Positions 52,689 to 61,115 of a stretch of 64,000 nt of DNA are shown here, in pieces. The stretch covers positions 1 through 64,000 of the forward strand of contig SVRT01000012.1 in assembly GCA_015064685.1 (NCBI GenBank), read 5' to 3'. Under the pieces are notes generated by a model that saw only the letters and a list, made by a program, of their open reading frames with translations, was not told the origin of the DNA and ran no database searches. The position numbers and the translations under genes are program-made. How positions within the stretch are numbered: position 1 is the first letter of the stretch; every line of letters begins with the position of its first letter. Source of the DNA: Oscillospiraceae bacterium. GTDB taxonomy: Bacteria > Bacillota > Clostridia > Oscillospirales > CAG-272.

Positions 52689-53861
52689 ATGAACAGAATT
52701 TGTATCCCCGATTATGAATACGCCGAAAGAATACAGAGAGCTGCCACTCTCATCAGAGCGCGCGGACTCGACGCTATGCTCGTTTGCTCAACCGAGAGCG
52801 ACTATGCAAACGCAAGATACTTCTCGGGCTTCTGGCCCCTCTTTGAAAGAGCAGGTGTTGTGATCAGTGCTACGGGTGACGCGGCGCTTCTCGTAGGACC
52901 TGAATCTGCGGTTTTCGGTAAGGATTTCGGCAAGATAGACAAGGTCTTCGTGCTTCGTGAGTTCCGCGAGTCCGCCGACCCCTCATACCCTGAGCTTCAG
53001 GCAAGCAGCTTCCGTGACGTCTTCAAGGCTGTCGGTGTAAGCGGTGAGAACATAAAGATCGGTCTTGGAAGCTACGTTGAGTGTACCCTTCCCATCTATG
53101 AGGGTCTCCGCGATGCATACCCCAAGGCAGAGATCGAAAAATGCAACGACATCATGGTAACCCTACGCAAGATAAAGAGTGCAAACGAGCTTGCGTGCAT
53201 CAGAGAGGGCTTCCGTATTATTGAGCTTGCGACCGACGAGGTAATTAAAAATCTTCGCCCCGGTGTCACCGAGCTTCAGATGGTAGGCGTTGCACAAAGA
53301 GTCATCTATGAAAACGGAGCGGAATACGAGGGACTTCCCATGTACGTATTCAGCGAGGAAAGCACAAGACACGCAATAAGCCGTTCACGATACAGAGAGA
53401 TCAAGAAGGGCGATATCGTTCAGCTCAATCTCTCCGCCAAGATAGACGGATACTCTCCAAGCATCGGACTTCCCGTAATTATGGGCAAGCTTGAGGGCGA
53501 ACGCCGCGAGCTTGTTGAGTTCTGCCGTCAGATGCACGAATGGACGGGCGAGCAGATGCGTGCCGGAGTTATGGCAAGCGACATCGCCAAGGGATTTTTG
53601 CAGATGTATAAGGATGCGGGATACGAGAGCAATTACGTTTACGGTCCCTGCCACGGAACCGGTATGATCGAGGTCGAGGCTCCCTGGATGGAGACCAACA
53701 CCGATTATCTGCTCGAAGAAAATATGACCTTCCAGATAGATACCTTTATCTCAGGTCCTACCTTTGGATGCCGTTGGGAAAAGGGCGTTGCCGTCAAGAA
53801 GGACGGAATCGAGTCCTATACCGACTACCTCAAAAAGGGTATCATAGAATTGGAGTTCTGA
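52689..53861 (+). CDS. M24-like (Xaa-Pro peptidase/creatinase fold) protein
   Basis: A 390-residue protein with an N-terminal creatinase-type domain and a C-terminal pita-bread fold. Active aminopeptidases have two Asp ligands (DxG.. and SDxTR); here they read NLSAKIDGYSPSIG, with Asn and Ser instead. The His in YGPCHGTGMIEVEAPW and the later Glu are kept. This resembles metal-free creatinase rather than a peptidase. GGAGG precedes the ATG. TTGACA (52608) and TATAAT (52637) upstream are 23 bp apart, so activation by the divergent AraC protein is plausible. The two genes downstream (ASRT, creatininase-like) fit an amidohydrolase pathway. Confidence 0.85.
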   Translation: MNRICIPDYEYAERIQRAATLIRARGLDAMLVCSTESDYANARYFSGFWPLFERAGVVISATGDAALLVGPESAVFGKDFGKIDKVFVLREFRESADPSYPELQASSFRDVFKAVGVSGENIKIGLGSYVECTLPIYEGLRDAYPKAEIEKCNDIMVTLRKIKSANELACIREGFRIIELATDEVIKNLRPGVTELQMVGVAQRVIYENGAEYEGLPMYVFSEESTRHAISRSRYREIKKGDIVQLNLSAKIDGYSPSIGLPVIMGKLEGERRELVEFCRQMHEWTGEQMRAGVMASDIAKGFLQMYKDAGYESNYVYGPCHGTGMIEVEAPWMETNTDYLLEENMTFQIDTFISGPTFGCRWEKGVAVKKDGIESYTDYLKKGIIELEF

Positions 53862-53862
53862 T

Positions 53863-54225
53863 ATGAGCGCGTGCGGAAAAAAGAATTGGATAATTCCCGA
53901 CTGCGAGCTTCCGCCCGAGGGAGAAGGAGCGCTTAAGGGACACGAGAGCGTCATTATCGTTAACGATACCGATGAAACTGCCACAATAAAGGTAAAGCTG
54001 TTCTTTACCGACAAGGATCCTTATTGCGACGTCGTCTGGACAGTCGAGCCTCAGAGAGTCAAATGCTTCAGAATGAACAATACTGAGGATATGTGCGGCT
54101 ACACTGTACCCCAAGAGACGCAGTATGCCATGAAAATAGAGAGCTCGTGCAAGATAATAGTTCAGTACGGCAGACTCGACAACCGCCAGACAAATCTTGC
54201 TTATTATACGACTCTCGGATACTAA
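53863..54225 (+). CDS. ASRT-like beta-barrel protein (sensory rhodopsin transducer family)
   Basis: A 120-residue protein matching the Anabaena sensory rhodopsin transducer family: GKKNWIIPDCELPPEG at the start, GHESVIIVNDTDETA, TVEPQRVKCFRMNN, and IIVQYGRLDNRQTNLAYYTT at the end. No rhodopsin gene is present; homologues without rhodopsin are common in Bacillota and may bind sugars or small ligands. It starts 1 bp after the M24-like stop and lies 15 bp before the creatininase-like gene. Confidence 0.88.
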   Translation: MSACGKKNWIIPDCELPPEGEGALKGHESVIIVNDTDETATIKVKLFFTDKDPYCDVVWTVEPQRVKCFRMNNTEDMCGYTVPQETQYAMKIESSCKIIVQYGRLDNRQTNLAYYTTLGY

Positions 54226-54240
54226 TAAAGAGGTGATAAT

Positions 54241-54975
54241 ATGATCTTGGATCATTCTTTCCCAAGAGAATCCAAATACGTTCAGGAAAACAATATACCG
54301 CTCGTCATTCCCGCAGGTACGGTCGAATATCACGGACCTCACTGCTCGTTTGGATGTGACACGCTTGTCGTTGAGGGACTGATCAAAAAGCTTATGGAGA
54401 AAAAAGAGCTGATGCTGGCTCCTTCTATAAGCTACAGTCCGTCGAGCTATGCTGTCGGTGACTCAAAAAGCGGAACGGTTCACATAGAGGAGCGCGCATT
54501 CGAAAATTACGTATATTACATTTTTATGAGCCTTCTTTCTGCGGGCTACAGAAACATTTACGTCGTTATTCACCATCAATTCGAGCAGGAATGTGAAATG
54601 CCGATGACTCTTTGCTACCGTCTCGCCGCCAAGAGAGCTACGATGATGTATCTTGAGCAAACACTCGGTCAGGGCTGGTGGGGTAGTGATGACTATTCCT
54701 CATATTACGAGCAGCTCGAGGGAGACAACAATCCGTTTAATTGGATCAAGGTCATCCCTACGATGAGTACCGAGGTACAGAATGCCACGGGATACGACCA
54801 TGCGGGAAAATTCGAATGCTCGATCTTGATGTCGCTCTACCCCGATTGCGTCGATCTTTCAAGGATCTCGGAAAGACCCCATTGGTTCACCGAAAGTGCA
54901 AGCGGTGCGAGCCGTGAGCTTGGCGACCGTATGGTCAAGCTCTCGCTCGAATATCTCGAAAAAGCGATCAAATAA
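54241..54975 (+). CDS. Creatininase family amidohydrolase
   Basis: A 244-residue member of the creatininase/FAPy deformylase family. The metal motif IPAGTVEYHGPHCSFGCDT holds the usual Glu, two His and Asp. The middle motif, usually NGHGGN, is IHHQFEQE and therefore altered. The third motif, DHAGKFECSILM, keeps His-Ala-Gly and Glu. Substrates of the family include creatinine, formamides and pterins; here it is unknown. AGAGGTGATAAT lies upstream of the ATG. Confidence 0.87.
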   Translation: MILDHSFPRESKYVQENNIPLVIPAGTVEYHGPHCSFGCDTLVVEGLIKKLMEKKELMLAPSISYSPSSYAVGDSKSGTVHIEERAFENYVYYIFMSLLSAGYRNIYVVIHHQFEQECEMPMTLCYRLAAKRATMMYLEQTLGQGWWGSDDYSSYYEQLEGDNNPFNWIKVIPTMSTEVQNATGYDHAGKFECSILMSLYPDCVDLSRISERPHWFTESASGASRELGDRMVKLSLEYLEKAIK

Positions 54976-54981
54976 TTTTCT

Positions 54982-55015
54982 CGGGCTTAGTCTACCTGAC
55001 TAAGCCCGTATTTTT
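54982..55015 (+). terminator. Terminator of the creatininase operon
   Basis: CGGGCTTAGTC-TACCT-GACTAAGCCCG followed by TATTTTTG. Confidence 0.9.
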
Positions 55016-55083
55016 GTAAATGTAGTACAAAAACCATCACAAAAATTTGTTTTTGGGTGTCACAAACGGAACACCTTTGGCAC

Positions 55084-55112
55084 TTGAAATCATCATAAAA
55101 ATGGTTTATAAT
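55084..55112 (+). promoter_or_regulatory. Promoter of the GH79-like gene
   Basis: TTGAAA (55084-55089) and TATAAT (55107-55112), spacer 17 bp. Confidence 0.75.
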
Positions 55113-55166
55113 AAAATTAAACTACAAGAGTGAAAATTTATTTATACATAAAAAAGGAGAAACAAA

Positions 55167-56666
55167 ATGGCAGAATTCGTTAAGATTTGCGCAGGCGGTC
55201 TCGCTTCTATTCGTGAGATCGACGAAAGACTCGTTTCCTACAACGTTGAGATGACCGAGGTCACAGGCGGTACCTTCTGGAAGGCTTACACCGATGCTCA
55301 GGTCGACGGAACCGAGGAGTTCCCCGTAATTTCAGACTGGAGAGATATGGGCAACCTTCAGCAGTGGTACGATCCGATAGACCTCTACAATCCCCGTCTT
55401 CGCAAGATGGCGCGCGAGCTTGGCACCGCTTGGGTGCGCGTTTCGGGTACTTGGGCTAACAAGACCTACTACGACCTTGAAAACAAGTGCGACGGCAAGG
55501 TTCCCGAGGGATACCAGAACCTCCTTCGCCGCGAGCAGTGGATCGGTGTTCTTGATTTTGTAAAGGATATCGGCGCAAAGCTCCTCGTTTCTATGACAAA
55601 CTGCCCCGGAGTTCACACGGCTGACGAGCCTTATCCGCTCGCTCTTGCCGAGAAGCTCTTCTCCTTCTCCAAGGAATACGGTGTTCCGATCGATGCAGCA
55701 GAGTTCACAAACGAGCCTAATATGATGGTAATGTCTGGTCTTCCCCACGGCTATACCGCGGCAGATCACGCACGCGACCACGATATTTTCGGCGCATGGC
55801 TTAAGGAAAACTACCCCGAGTGCCTCTTCGTTGGTCCCTGCACCGTCGGTGACATCGATATAAATATGGGTGGACGTGACAACGTAGGCGGCGGTATCGC
55901 ATCCGCTCTCCAGATGGTTACGACCGAGGAGCTTCTAGGCGACCAGAAGGTCAAAATGGACGTATTCAGCTACCATTACTACAACGGCATTTCCGAGCGC
56001 GGCGCGGCTATGGGCGGTCACTGGCCCGAGTCCAAGTGCCTGACCGAGGAATATCTCGCGGTTGCGGCAGACTGCACAAGACAGTACCTTGCTCGCCGTG
56101 ATAAATACGTTCCCGGCGGTCAGCTTTGGGTAACCGAGTCGGGCGACGCGGGATGCGGCGGTAACACCTGGGCTCCCACATACCTCGACGTTCCGAGAAC
56201 CCTCAACGAGCTTGGCGAGTTCGCAACGGTTTCCGACGGTATCATCTTCCACAACACTCTCGCCTCCTCCGCTTACGGATTCCTCGAGCACGGCACCTTC
56301 GAGCCTCGTCCCAACTACTTCGCTGTTCTCCTTTGGAACAGACTTATGGGCAGCACCGTATACGCCTCGGGCGAGAAGATCCGCGAGGGCGCACACGTCT
56401 ACGCTCACAGCCGTAAGGACGGTAAGGACGGCTACGCTTACCTCATTATCAACAACTCCCGTACAGATACTACGACCGTTGAGCTTCCTCACGCGGCTTC
56501 TGCTTACGTCCTCGAAGGACAGGGCAAGCTCCGCAGCAGAATTATGACCCTCAACGGCAAGCCCCTCACCCTCGGTGAGAACGACGAGATCCCTGCCCTC
56601 GACCCTGCTATAGTCGAAGGCTCTATCACTCTCGCTCCCGGCTCCTGCGCGTTTATTTTGGTTTGA
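55167..56666 (+). CDS. GH79/heparanase-like glycoside hydrolase
   Basis: A 499-residue TIM-barrel glycosidase with a C-terminal beta-sandwich. The acid/base motif is AEFTNEPNMMV (Asn-Glu-Pro, about residue 197), and a later WVTESGDAGCGGN near residue 325 supplies the likely nucleophile. This pattern is typical of clan A retaining enzymes such as GH79 glucuronidases/heparanases. No signal peptide; cytoplasmic. AAAAGGAGAAA precedes the ATG. Codon use (GCT, CTC, AAG) suggests high expression. Substrate unknown; beta-glucuronides or related uronides are a guess. Confidence 0.75.
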   Translation: MAEFVKICAGGLASIREIDERLVSYNVEMTEVTGGTFWKAYTDAQVDGTEEFPVISDWRDMGNLQQWYDPIDLYNPRLRKMARELGTAWVRVSGTWANKTYYDLENKCDGKVPEGYQNLLRREQWIGVLDFVKDIGAKLLVSMTNCPGVHTADEPYPLALAEKLFSFSKEYGVPIDAAEFTNEPNMMVMSGLPHGYTAADHARDHDIFGAWLKENYPECLFVGPCTVGDIDINMGGRDNVGGGIASALQMVTTEELLGDQKVKMDVFSYHYYNGISERGAAMGGHWPESKCLTEEYLAVAADCTRQYLARRDKYVPGGQLWVTESGDAGCGGNTWAPTYLDVPRTLNELGEFATVSDGIIFHNTLASSAYGFLEHGTFEPRPNYFAVLLWNRLMGSTVYASGEKIREGAHVYAHSRKDGKDGYAYLIINNSRTDTTTVELPHAASAYVLEGQGKLRSRIMTLNGKPLTLGENDEIPALDPAIVEGSITLAPGSCAFILV

Positions 56667-56675
56667 TTTTGGATA

Positions 56676-56733
56676 TATGGGGGAGAGAGGGGATGCTTTT
56701 TTAAGGAAAAAGCCATCCCCTCTCTCCCCCATA
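56676..56733. repeat. Long G/C-rich hairpin, related to part of family P
   Basis: Two 20-bp perfect arms, 56676-56695 (TATGGGGGAGAGAGGGGATG) and 56714-56733, around a loop with CTTTTTTAAGGAAAAAG. The layout (G-run arm, C-run arm, ATACCCCCA.. tail) resembles the G-rich hairpin of family P cassettes, but no shared cassette end is present. It may act as the terminator of the GH79-like gene. Confidence 0.75.
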
Positions 56734-56800
56734 CCCCCACTCACCCCTTTAAAAACCTTAAATAAAATTTCTATTTTTGACCTTTTTTCGATAGGTGCGA

Positions 56801-56838
56801 AAAAGGTCTTGATCCGTTTGGGATCAAGACCTTTTTTT
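56801..56838 (-). terminator. Terminator of the ABC transporter operon
   Basis: AAAAGGTCTTGATCC-GTTTG-GGATCAAGACCTTTT with a long T-run toward both sides; it overlaps the ATPase stop. Confidence 0.92.
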
Positions 56839-57632
56839 TAGCTTAAGAGCGCTCTGTCGTTTGAGAATTCAGCGCCACTCGCCTTAGTAAACTCGGCAAG
56901 AAGTGCTTCGACTGTGAGCTTTTTCTTTTCCTCGCCCTTGATATCAAGGACGATCTTACCTGCGTTCATCATGATGATACGGTTTCCGTGAGCTATCGCA
57001 TCGCGCATATTATGTGTGACCATAAGCGCGGTGAGTCCGTTCTCCTGGATGAGCTTATCCGTGATCTCAAGGACCTTTGCCGCAGTCTTGGGGTCAAGAG
57101 CGGCGGTATGCTCGTCAAGAAGGAGGAGCTTCGGCTTTTTCATAGCCGCCATAAGAAGCGTGATCGCCTGGCGCTGACCGCCCGAGAGGAGACCCATCTT
57201 CGTTGTAAGTCTGTCCTCAAGTCCGAGGTCAAGCATCTTGAGTTGCTCGCGATACTTCGCTCTGTCCTTGCCTCTGATCGCCCATCTGACACCTCTTGTG
57301 TGTCCGCGGCTATCCGCGATCGACATATTCTCCTCTACCCACATATCCGATGCGGTACCCATTCTGGGATCCTGGAAAACACGTCCGATATATTTTGCTC
57401 TTTTGAATTCGGGGAGCTTTGTAACGTCAACGCCGTCGATAATGACCTGTCCCTCGTCAACGGGATACGCGCCCGCTACGATGTTGAGCATCGTTGACTT
57501 GCCTGCTCCGTTACCGCCGATAACGGTTACGAAATCTCCGTCCTCAAGTGTCAGAGAGAGTCCCTCGAAGACCTTTTTTTCGTTGATAGTACCCTCATTG
57601 AAGGTCTTGTGAATATTCTTTATCTCAAGCAT
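56838..57632 (-). CDS. ABC transporter ATP-binding protein
   Basis: A 264-residue ATPase. Walker A GGNGAGKST (about residue 40), signature LLSGGQRQA, Walker B LLLLDEHTAALDP, switch His in VTHNMRDAI. The EH rather than EP after Walker B and the whole operon layout match the TrpXYZ-type importers of Bacillota. Its ATG overlaps the permease stop. Substrate is inferred to be an amino acid or other small solute. Confidence 0.92.
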   Translation of the reverse strand: MLEIKNIHKTFNEGTINEKKVFEGLSLTLEDGDFVTVIGGNGAGKSTMLNIVAGAYPVDEGQVIIDGVDVTKLPEFKRAKYIGRVFQDPRMGTASDMWVEENMSIADSRGHTRGVRWAIRGKDRAKYREQLKMLDLGLEDRLTTKMGLLSGGQRQAITLLMAAMKKPKLLLLDEHTAALDPKTAAKVLEITDKLIQENGLTALMVTHNMRDAIAHGNRIIMMNAGKIVLDIKGEEKKKLTVEALLAEFTKASGAEFSNDRALLS

Positions 57633-58554
57633 TCTTCACTGCCTCCTTCTCTTTCTTCTTTTTCTTGATAATGTGCGATTTAAGGTAGGGCACTCCGAGG
57701 AAGAGCGCTACGACGATCGCAGAGAGCATCTTGAGAAGCTCGTTGGGAAGTCCGATGAAAATTACAGTCTGGAATACGAGCCAATAGATAATTGCACCGC
57801 AGACGACGAAAAAGAGTCTGAGCGCGAAGTTCGTAGTCTTCTTCTGGAAGAGAGCCTCGCCGACGATGACCGCCGCAAGACCGATAACGATCGCGCCGCG
57901 TCCCATATTGATATCCGCCGCACCCTGCTGCTGAGCGAGGAGCGCACCTGCAAGAGCGACAACACCGTTCGAGAGCGCAAGACCGAAGACCTTTGTCATA
58001 TTCGTATTGATTCCCTGCGCGCGGCTCATCTCAAGGTTGCATCCCGTGCTACGGAGAGACATTCCCATCTCTGTTCCGAAGAACCAATAAAGGATTGCGA
58101 TAAGCACGATAACGAAGCCTGCGAGGATCGCCAGGGTTTCGTATATATTGGAGCTACCCGCGCTGATAAGCACCTTGTCACCGTATTTGAATCTTGAAAG
58201 CGCAATATTCGCCTTACTGTCCATTATGAGAAGGTTTACAGACCAGAGCATAAGCTGGGTGAGTATTCCTGCCAGAATTGCCGGAATTCCGAGCGCGGTG
58301 TGGAGCAATCCGGTAATAAAGCCCGCAACAATTCCTGCCACTATAGCACCGAGTATTGCTATCCAGATATTAACGCCCTTTGTAAGAAGCACGGTACACA
58401 CCGCAGCTCCCGTACAAATCGAGCCGTCGACTGTCAGATCCGCGAGATCAAGCACCTTGAAAGTGATATAGAGGCCTATCGCCATTATACCCCAGACAAG
58501 TCCCTGTCCGACGGCGCCCGGTATCGTACCGAGCCAGTTCATAAGTATTTCCAT
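57625..58554 (-). CDS. ABC transporter permease (TrpY-like)
   Basis: A 309-residue integral membrane protein with eight or more segments of the branched-chain amino acid permease fold; GTEMGMSLRSTGCNLEMSRAQGIN is the cytoplasmic coupling loop. The C-terminus is Lys-rich (KKKKKEKE). ATG 58554 has AAAGGAAA upstream; an ATG 10 codons further up is an alternative. It lies between the binding-protein gene and the ATPase gene. Confidence 0.9.
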   Translation of the reverse strand: MEILMNWLGTIPGAVGQGLVWGIMAIGLYITFKVLDLADLTVDGSICTGAAVCTVLLTKGVNIWIAILGAIVAGIVAGFITGLLHTALGIPAILAGILTQLMLWSVNLLIMDSKANIALSRFKYGDKVLISAGSSNIYETLAILAGFVIVLIAILYWFFGTEMGMSLRSTGCNLEMSRAQGINTNMTKVFGLALSNGVVALAGALLAQQQGAADINMGRGAIVIGLAAVIVGEALFQKKTTNFALRLFFVVCGAIIYWLVFQTVIFIGLPNELLKMLSAIVVALFLGVPYLKSHIIKKKKKEKEAVKNA

Positions 58555-58613
58555 TTTACGATTTCCTTTCGTGCATTCACACATTGGCGCAAATGCATTT
58601 TTCCTTATTTAAC

Positions 58614-58651
58614 ATCTTTGCCTGCGGACGTACATCCGCAGGCTTAAAGAT
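58614..58651 (-). terminator. Attenuating hairpin between binding protein and permease genes
   Basis: CCTGCGGA-CGTACA-TCCGCAGG extended by ATCTTTG/TAAAGAT. On the minus strand the U-run is short, so it should reduce, not stop, transcription into the permease gene. Confidence 0.65.
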
Positions 58652-58671
58652 TTTATGCAATTATCCGTATA

Positions 58672-59664
58672 TTATTCCTGAGCTCCGATAGCAATGTATC
58701 CTGCTGCCTCGAGAGCCTTGGTGTCGATACCGAGCTGCTTGCACTTTTCGGGATTGTACTTTTTTGTGAAGGTTGCCGCGTACTCAATCTTCATCTCCTC
58801 GATTTTCGCCTCGCCCTTGAGGATCTTTATTGCCATCTTACCGGTAGCAACGCCGAGGTCGTAGTAGCTGATGCAGAGAGTTGCAACTCCGCAACCGGAG
58901 CAGATTCCCTCTTCGCCCGCGATAACGGGTGTGTCACCTATAACACCGTTGATGGTCTCTGTGCAGCTTGCTGCCGTATTATCGGTGGGAATATAGATAA
59001 CGTCTGCAAAGGTTGCAGCATTTGCGGCAACTATGCTTACGTCGTTAGAGTCTGTAAAGGAGAAGTTCTTGATGTTATCTGCGCTGATACCCTTTGCGGT
59101 AAGGAGTCTCTTGATCTCCTTTACCTGGTAGTCGGAGTTAGGCTCGCTCGAGCAGTAAAGAAGAGCGATCTTCTCTGCATCGGGATAGAGGTCAATGATC
59201 ATCTGCGCCTGCTGGTCGAGAGGAGCGAGGTCACTTGTTCCGGAAACGTTTGCGCCTACAAGTCCGTTGAAATCATCAATTCCGAGAGCAACGCCGTACT
59301 CTGTGATGGATGTTCCAAGAATCGGAATGTCCTCTGTTCCATTAACAGCCGCCTGGAGAGCGGGAGTAGCATTTGCCATGATGAGATCTACCTTCTTGGA
59401 TACGAAGTTATTTACGATAGTTGTGCAGGTATTGGGATCGTTACTTGCATTTTCGTTGAGGATCTCAATATTGTCGCCAAACTCTGCCTTAAGCGTGTCG
59501 ATAAAGCCCTGAGTTGCAGCATCAAGTGCGGGATGCTGTACAAGCTGGCATACACCAACGGTATACTTGCCGTCGTCTTTTTTCTTTGAATCATCACAGG
59601 ATGCGAATGCAAATGCCGATACAAGCATTAAGGATGCAAGAAGAATGCTTACTAGTTTTTTCAT
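58672..59664 (-). CDS. ABC transporter substrate-binding lipoprotein (TrpX-like)
   Basis: A 330-residue lipoprotein: signal peptide with lipobox FASC (Cys23), then a two-domain periplasmic-binding fold of the ABC_sub_bind family (KYTVGVCQLVQHPALDAATQGFID, TTIVNNFVSKKVDLIMANATPALQ, IALLYCSSEPNSDYQVKEIK). Homologues are usually annotated as tryptophan or tyrosine binding proteins. No T-box is seen in the short leader. GGAG precedes the ATG. Confidence 0.92.
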   Translation of the reverse strand: MKKLVSILLASLMLVSAFAFASCDDSKKKDDGKYTVGVCQLVQHPALDAATQGFIDTLKAEFGDNIEILNENASNDPNTCTTIVNNFVSKKVDLIMANATPALQAAVNGTEDIPILGTSITEYGVALGIDDFNGLVGANVSGTSDLAPLDQQAQMIIDLYPDAEKIALLYCSSEPNSDYQVKEIKRLLTAKGISADNIKNFSFTDSNDVSIVAANAATFADVIYIPTDNTAASCTETINGVIGDTPVIAGEEGICSGCGVATLCISYYDLGVATGKMAIKILKGEAKIEEMKIEYAATFTKKYNPEKCKQLGIDTKALEAAGYIAIGAQE

Positions 59665-59738
59665 AATAAGGTCTCCGTCTTTCGTTGAATTTTGAGATAA
59701 AAAATTGCTTTTTCACTTTATCTCAATAAAGTGTTTTC

Positions 59739-59767
59739 ATTATACCACTTTATGCCCTTCTTGTCAA
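59739..59767 (-). promoter_or_regulatory. Promoter of the ABC transporter operon
   Basis: On the minus strand, TTGACA (59767-59762) and TATAAT (59744-59739), spacer 17 bp. A stem CACTTTAT..ATAAAGTG lies at the start of the leader. Confidence 0.8.
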
Positions 59768-59849
59768 TGTTTTTTATGAAATTTCTTGTGCTATAAATTG
59801 CATTTTTTCTCTTTTTTCCTCAACCGACAATAGCCGGCGAATTTGCTTT

Positions 59850-60118
59850 TTCAAATTATGATTTGTCGAACTGTCGCGAATAGCCTTCTCCAGCGGAGAA
59901 GGGGGACCACCGAAGGTGGTGGATGAGGAGGTCGCCATTAAGATATATTCCACGGGAGTTTTGTGGTTTTTATTTTGTCACACAAGGATTCTTTTGCAAC
60001 GAAACAAAGTCATTTTACAGACACAAAGCCATTGAAAGGGCGACCTCCTCATCCACCGCTAACGCGGTCCCCCTTCCCCGCTGGGGAAGGCTAAACATAC
60101 AGACAAACCCCAATTTAG
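59850..60118. repeat. Intergenic cassette D2 (family D)
   Basis: Type-1-like end TTCAAATTATGATTTGTCG at the left, degenerate type-2 end ACAAACCCCAATTTAG at the right. The arms match D1, but the tip hairpins differ: ACCACC-GAA-GGTGGT on the left and ACCGC-TAAC-GCGGT on the right. The central 100 nt are similar to D1 with many substitutions. The bases 59768-59849 are AT-rich and hold nothing recognised. Confidence 0.88.
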
Positions 60119-60123
60119 TTAAC

Positions 60124-60166
60124 AAAAAGCTCGGCTTCACGCAAGGTGCGTCAAGCCGAGCCTTTA
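60124..60166 (-). terminator. Terminator of the cytidylate kinase-like gene
   Basis: GCTCGGCTT...AAGCCGAGC with A and T runs on both sides. Confidence 0.85.
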
Positions 60167-60181
60167 TTATGTTTTTTGAAT

Positions 60182-60790
60182 TTATTTTGCTACGTCGCAG
60201 ATCATATCAATGCATCTGTCGAGTCCAACCGTGCCGCTATCGAGCATCATGTGGTAGTTCTGGTAAACTCCCCACTCTCTCATAGCAAAAGAGCGATAGA
60301 AGACGCGGCGCTTTGTATCCTTATCCTTGATTCTGTCCTCAATCTTCTTATCCGTCTCGCCGTAGAGCGAGAGAACTCTGTCGCACTTGAATTTCATATC
60401 AGCGTAGACGAAAACGTTAAGCACGTCGTCTCTGTCACGAAGGATATAGTCCGCTCCGCGACCGATGATCACGCAGTTACCCTCCTCTGCGATCTCATTT
60501 ATTACCTTTATCTGGGCGATATGCACCTGGCTTGCAAAGGACGTTCCGTGATATGTCTCCGTGCTTGCGTTAACCGAATTTATCGCGATCGAATAGAGAA
60601 AGCTACTCTTGTGTGTGGCATACTCGTCATATTTTTCAACTATCTCTCTTGACAGTCCGCTCTTTTCAATGACTCTGTCAATTATCTCCGCATCATAAAA
60701 CTTGTAGCCAAGCTTCTCTGCTACCATCTTACCTATCGTTCTGCCACCGCTTCCGAACTCGCGGCTTATCGTAATTACCTTTTTTGCCAT
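60182..60790 (-). CDS. Cytidylate kinase-like family protein
   Basis: A 202-residue P-loop kinase-like protein. The nucleotide-binding loop is ISREFGSGGRTIG (residues 8-20), followed by LGYKFYDAEIIDRVIEKSGL, and CVIIGRGADYILRDRDDVLNVFVYA. It belongs to the cytidylate_kin_2 group, common in Clostridia, whose substrate is usually unknown; it is not the standard cmk. GGAG precedes the ATG. Confidence 0.88.
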   Translation of the reverse strand: MAKKVITISREFGSGGRTIGKMVAEKLGYKFYDAEIIDRVIEKSGLSREIVEKYDEYATHKSSFLYSIAINSVNASTETYHGTSFASQVHIAQIKVINEIAEEGNCVIIGRGADYILRDRDDVLNVFVYADMKFKCDRVLSLYGETDKKIEDRIKDKDTKRRVFYRSFAMREWGVYQNYHMMLDSGTVGLDRCIDMICDVAK

Positions 60791-60990
60791 GCGACTGTCT
60801 CCTTTTAGATTTTAGAATAATATCCTTTACATCCTTATTTTACCATATTTTTTGCCATATGTCAAGAATTAATTATTGTCGGAGCGTGTCGAAATGTTTA
60901 TTTTGTGTTTTTTTGCTAAACAGTGACGAAGGCTCTGCACTTTCCGTCAAAGCGTGTCGCCAAAGCTAAAACCGTGTCGCACACTTTTGA

Positions 60991-61019
60991 TTGACAGTAA
61001 GAATAACGCTTGTTATAAT
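60991..61019 (+). promoter_or_regulatory. Promoter of the BspA-like lipoprotein gene, with GTGTCG repeats upstream
   Basis: TTGACA (60991-60996) and TATAAT (61014-61019), spacer 17 bp. Upstream, GTGTCG occurs three times (near 60886, 60954 and 60974), the last one next to the -35 box, a possible operator. The remaining 60791-61115 region holds no gene I can support; the open frame from 60954 lacks a start site. Confidence 0.7.
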
Positions 61020-61115
61020 CAAATCAGGGTTTGCAGACACCGTTATTTTGCGCCGCTTACCGCATCTGCGGACGCGCGCTCGGAACTAAATAATAAAGAA
61101 AGGAACGGTCAAAAA

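Noticed and set aside
59665-59767. T-box or other riboswitch before the TrpX-like gene
   Set aside because: The leader is only about 70 nt and lacks a T-box sequence and terminator.
60954-61115. Extended start of the BspA-like lipoprotein
   Set aside because: It would begin before the promoter at 60991-61019; the signal peptide starts at ATG 61116.
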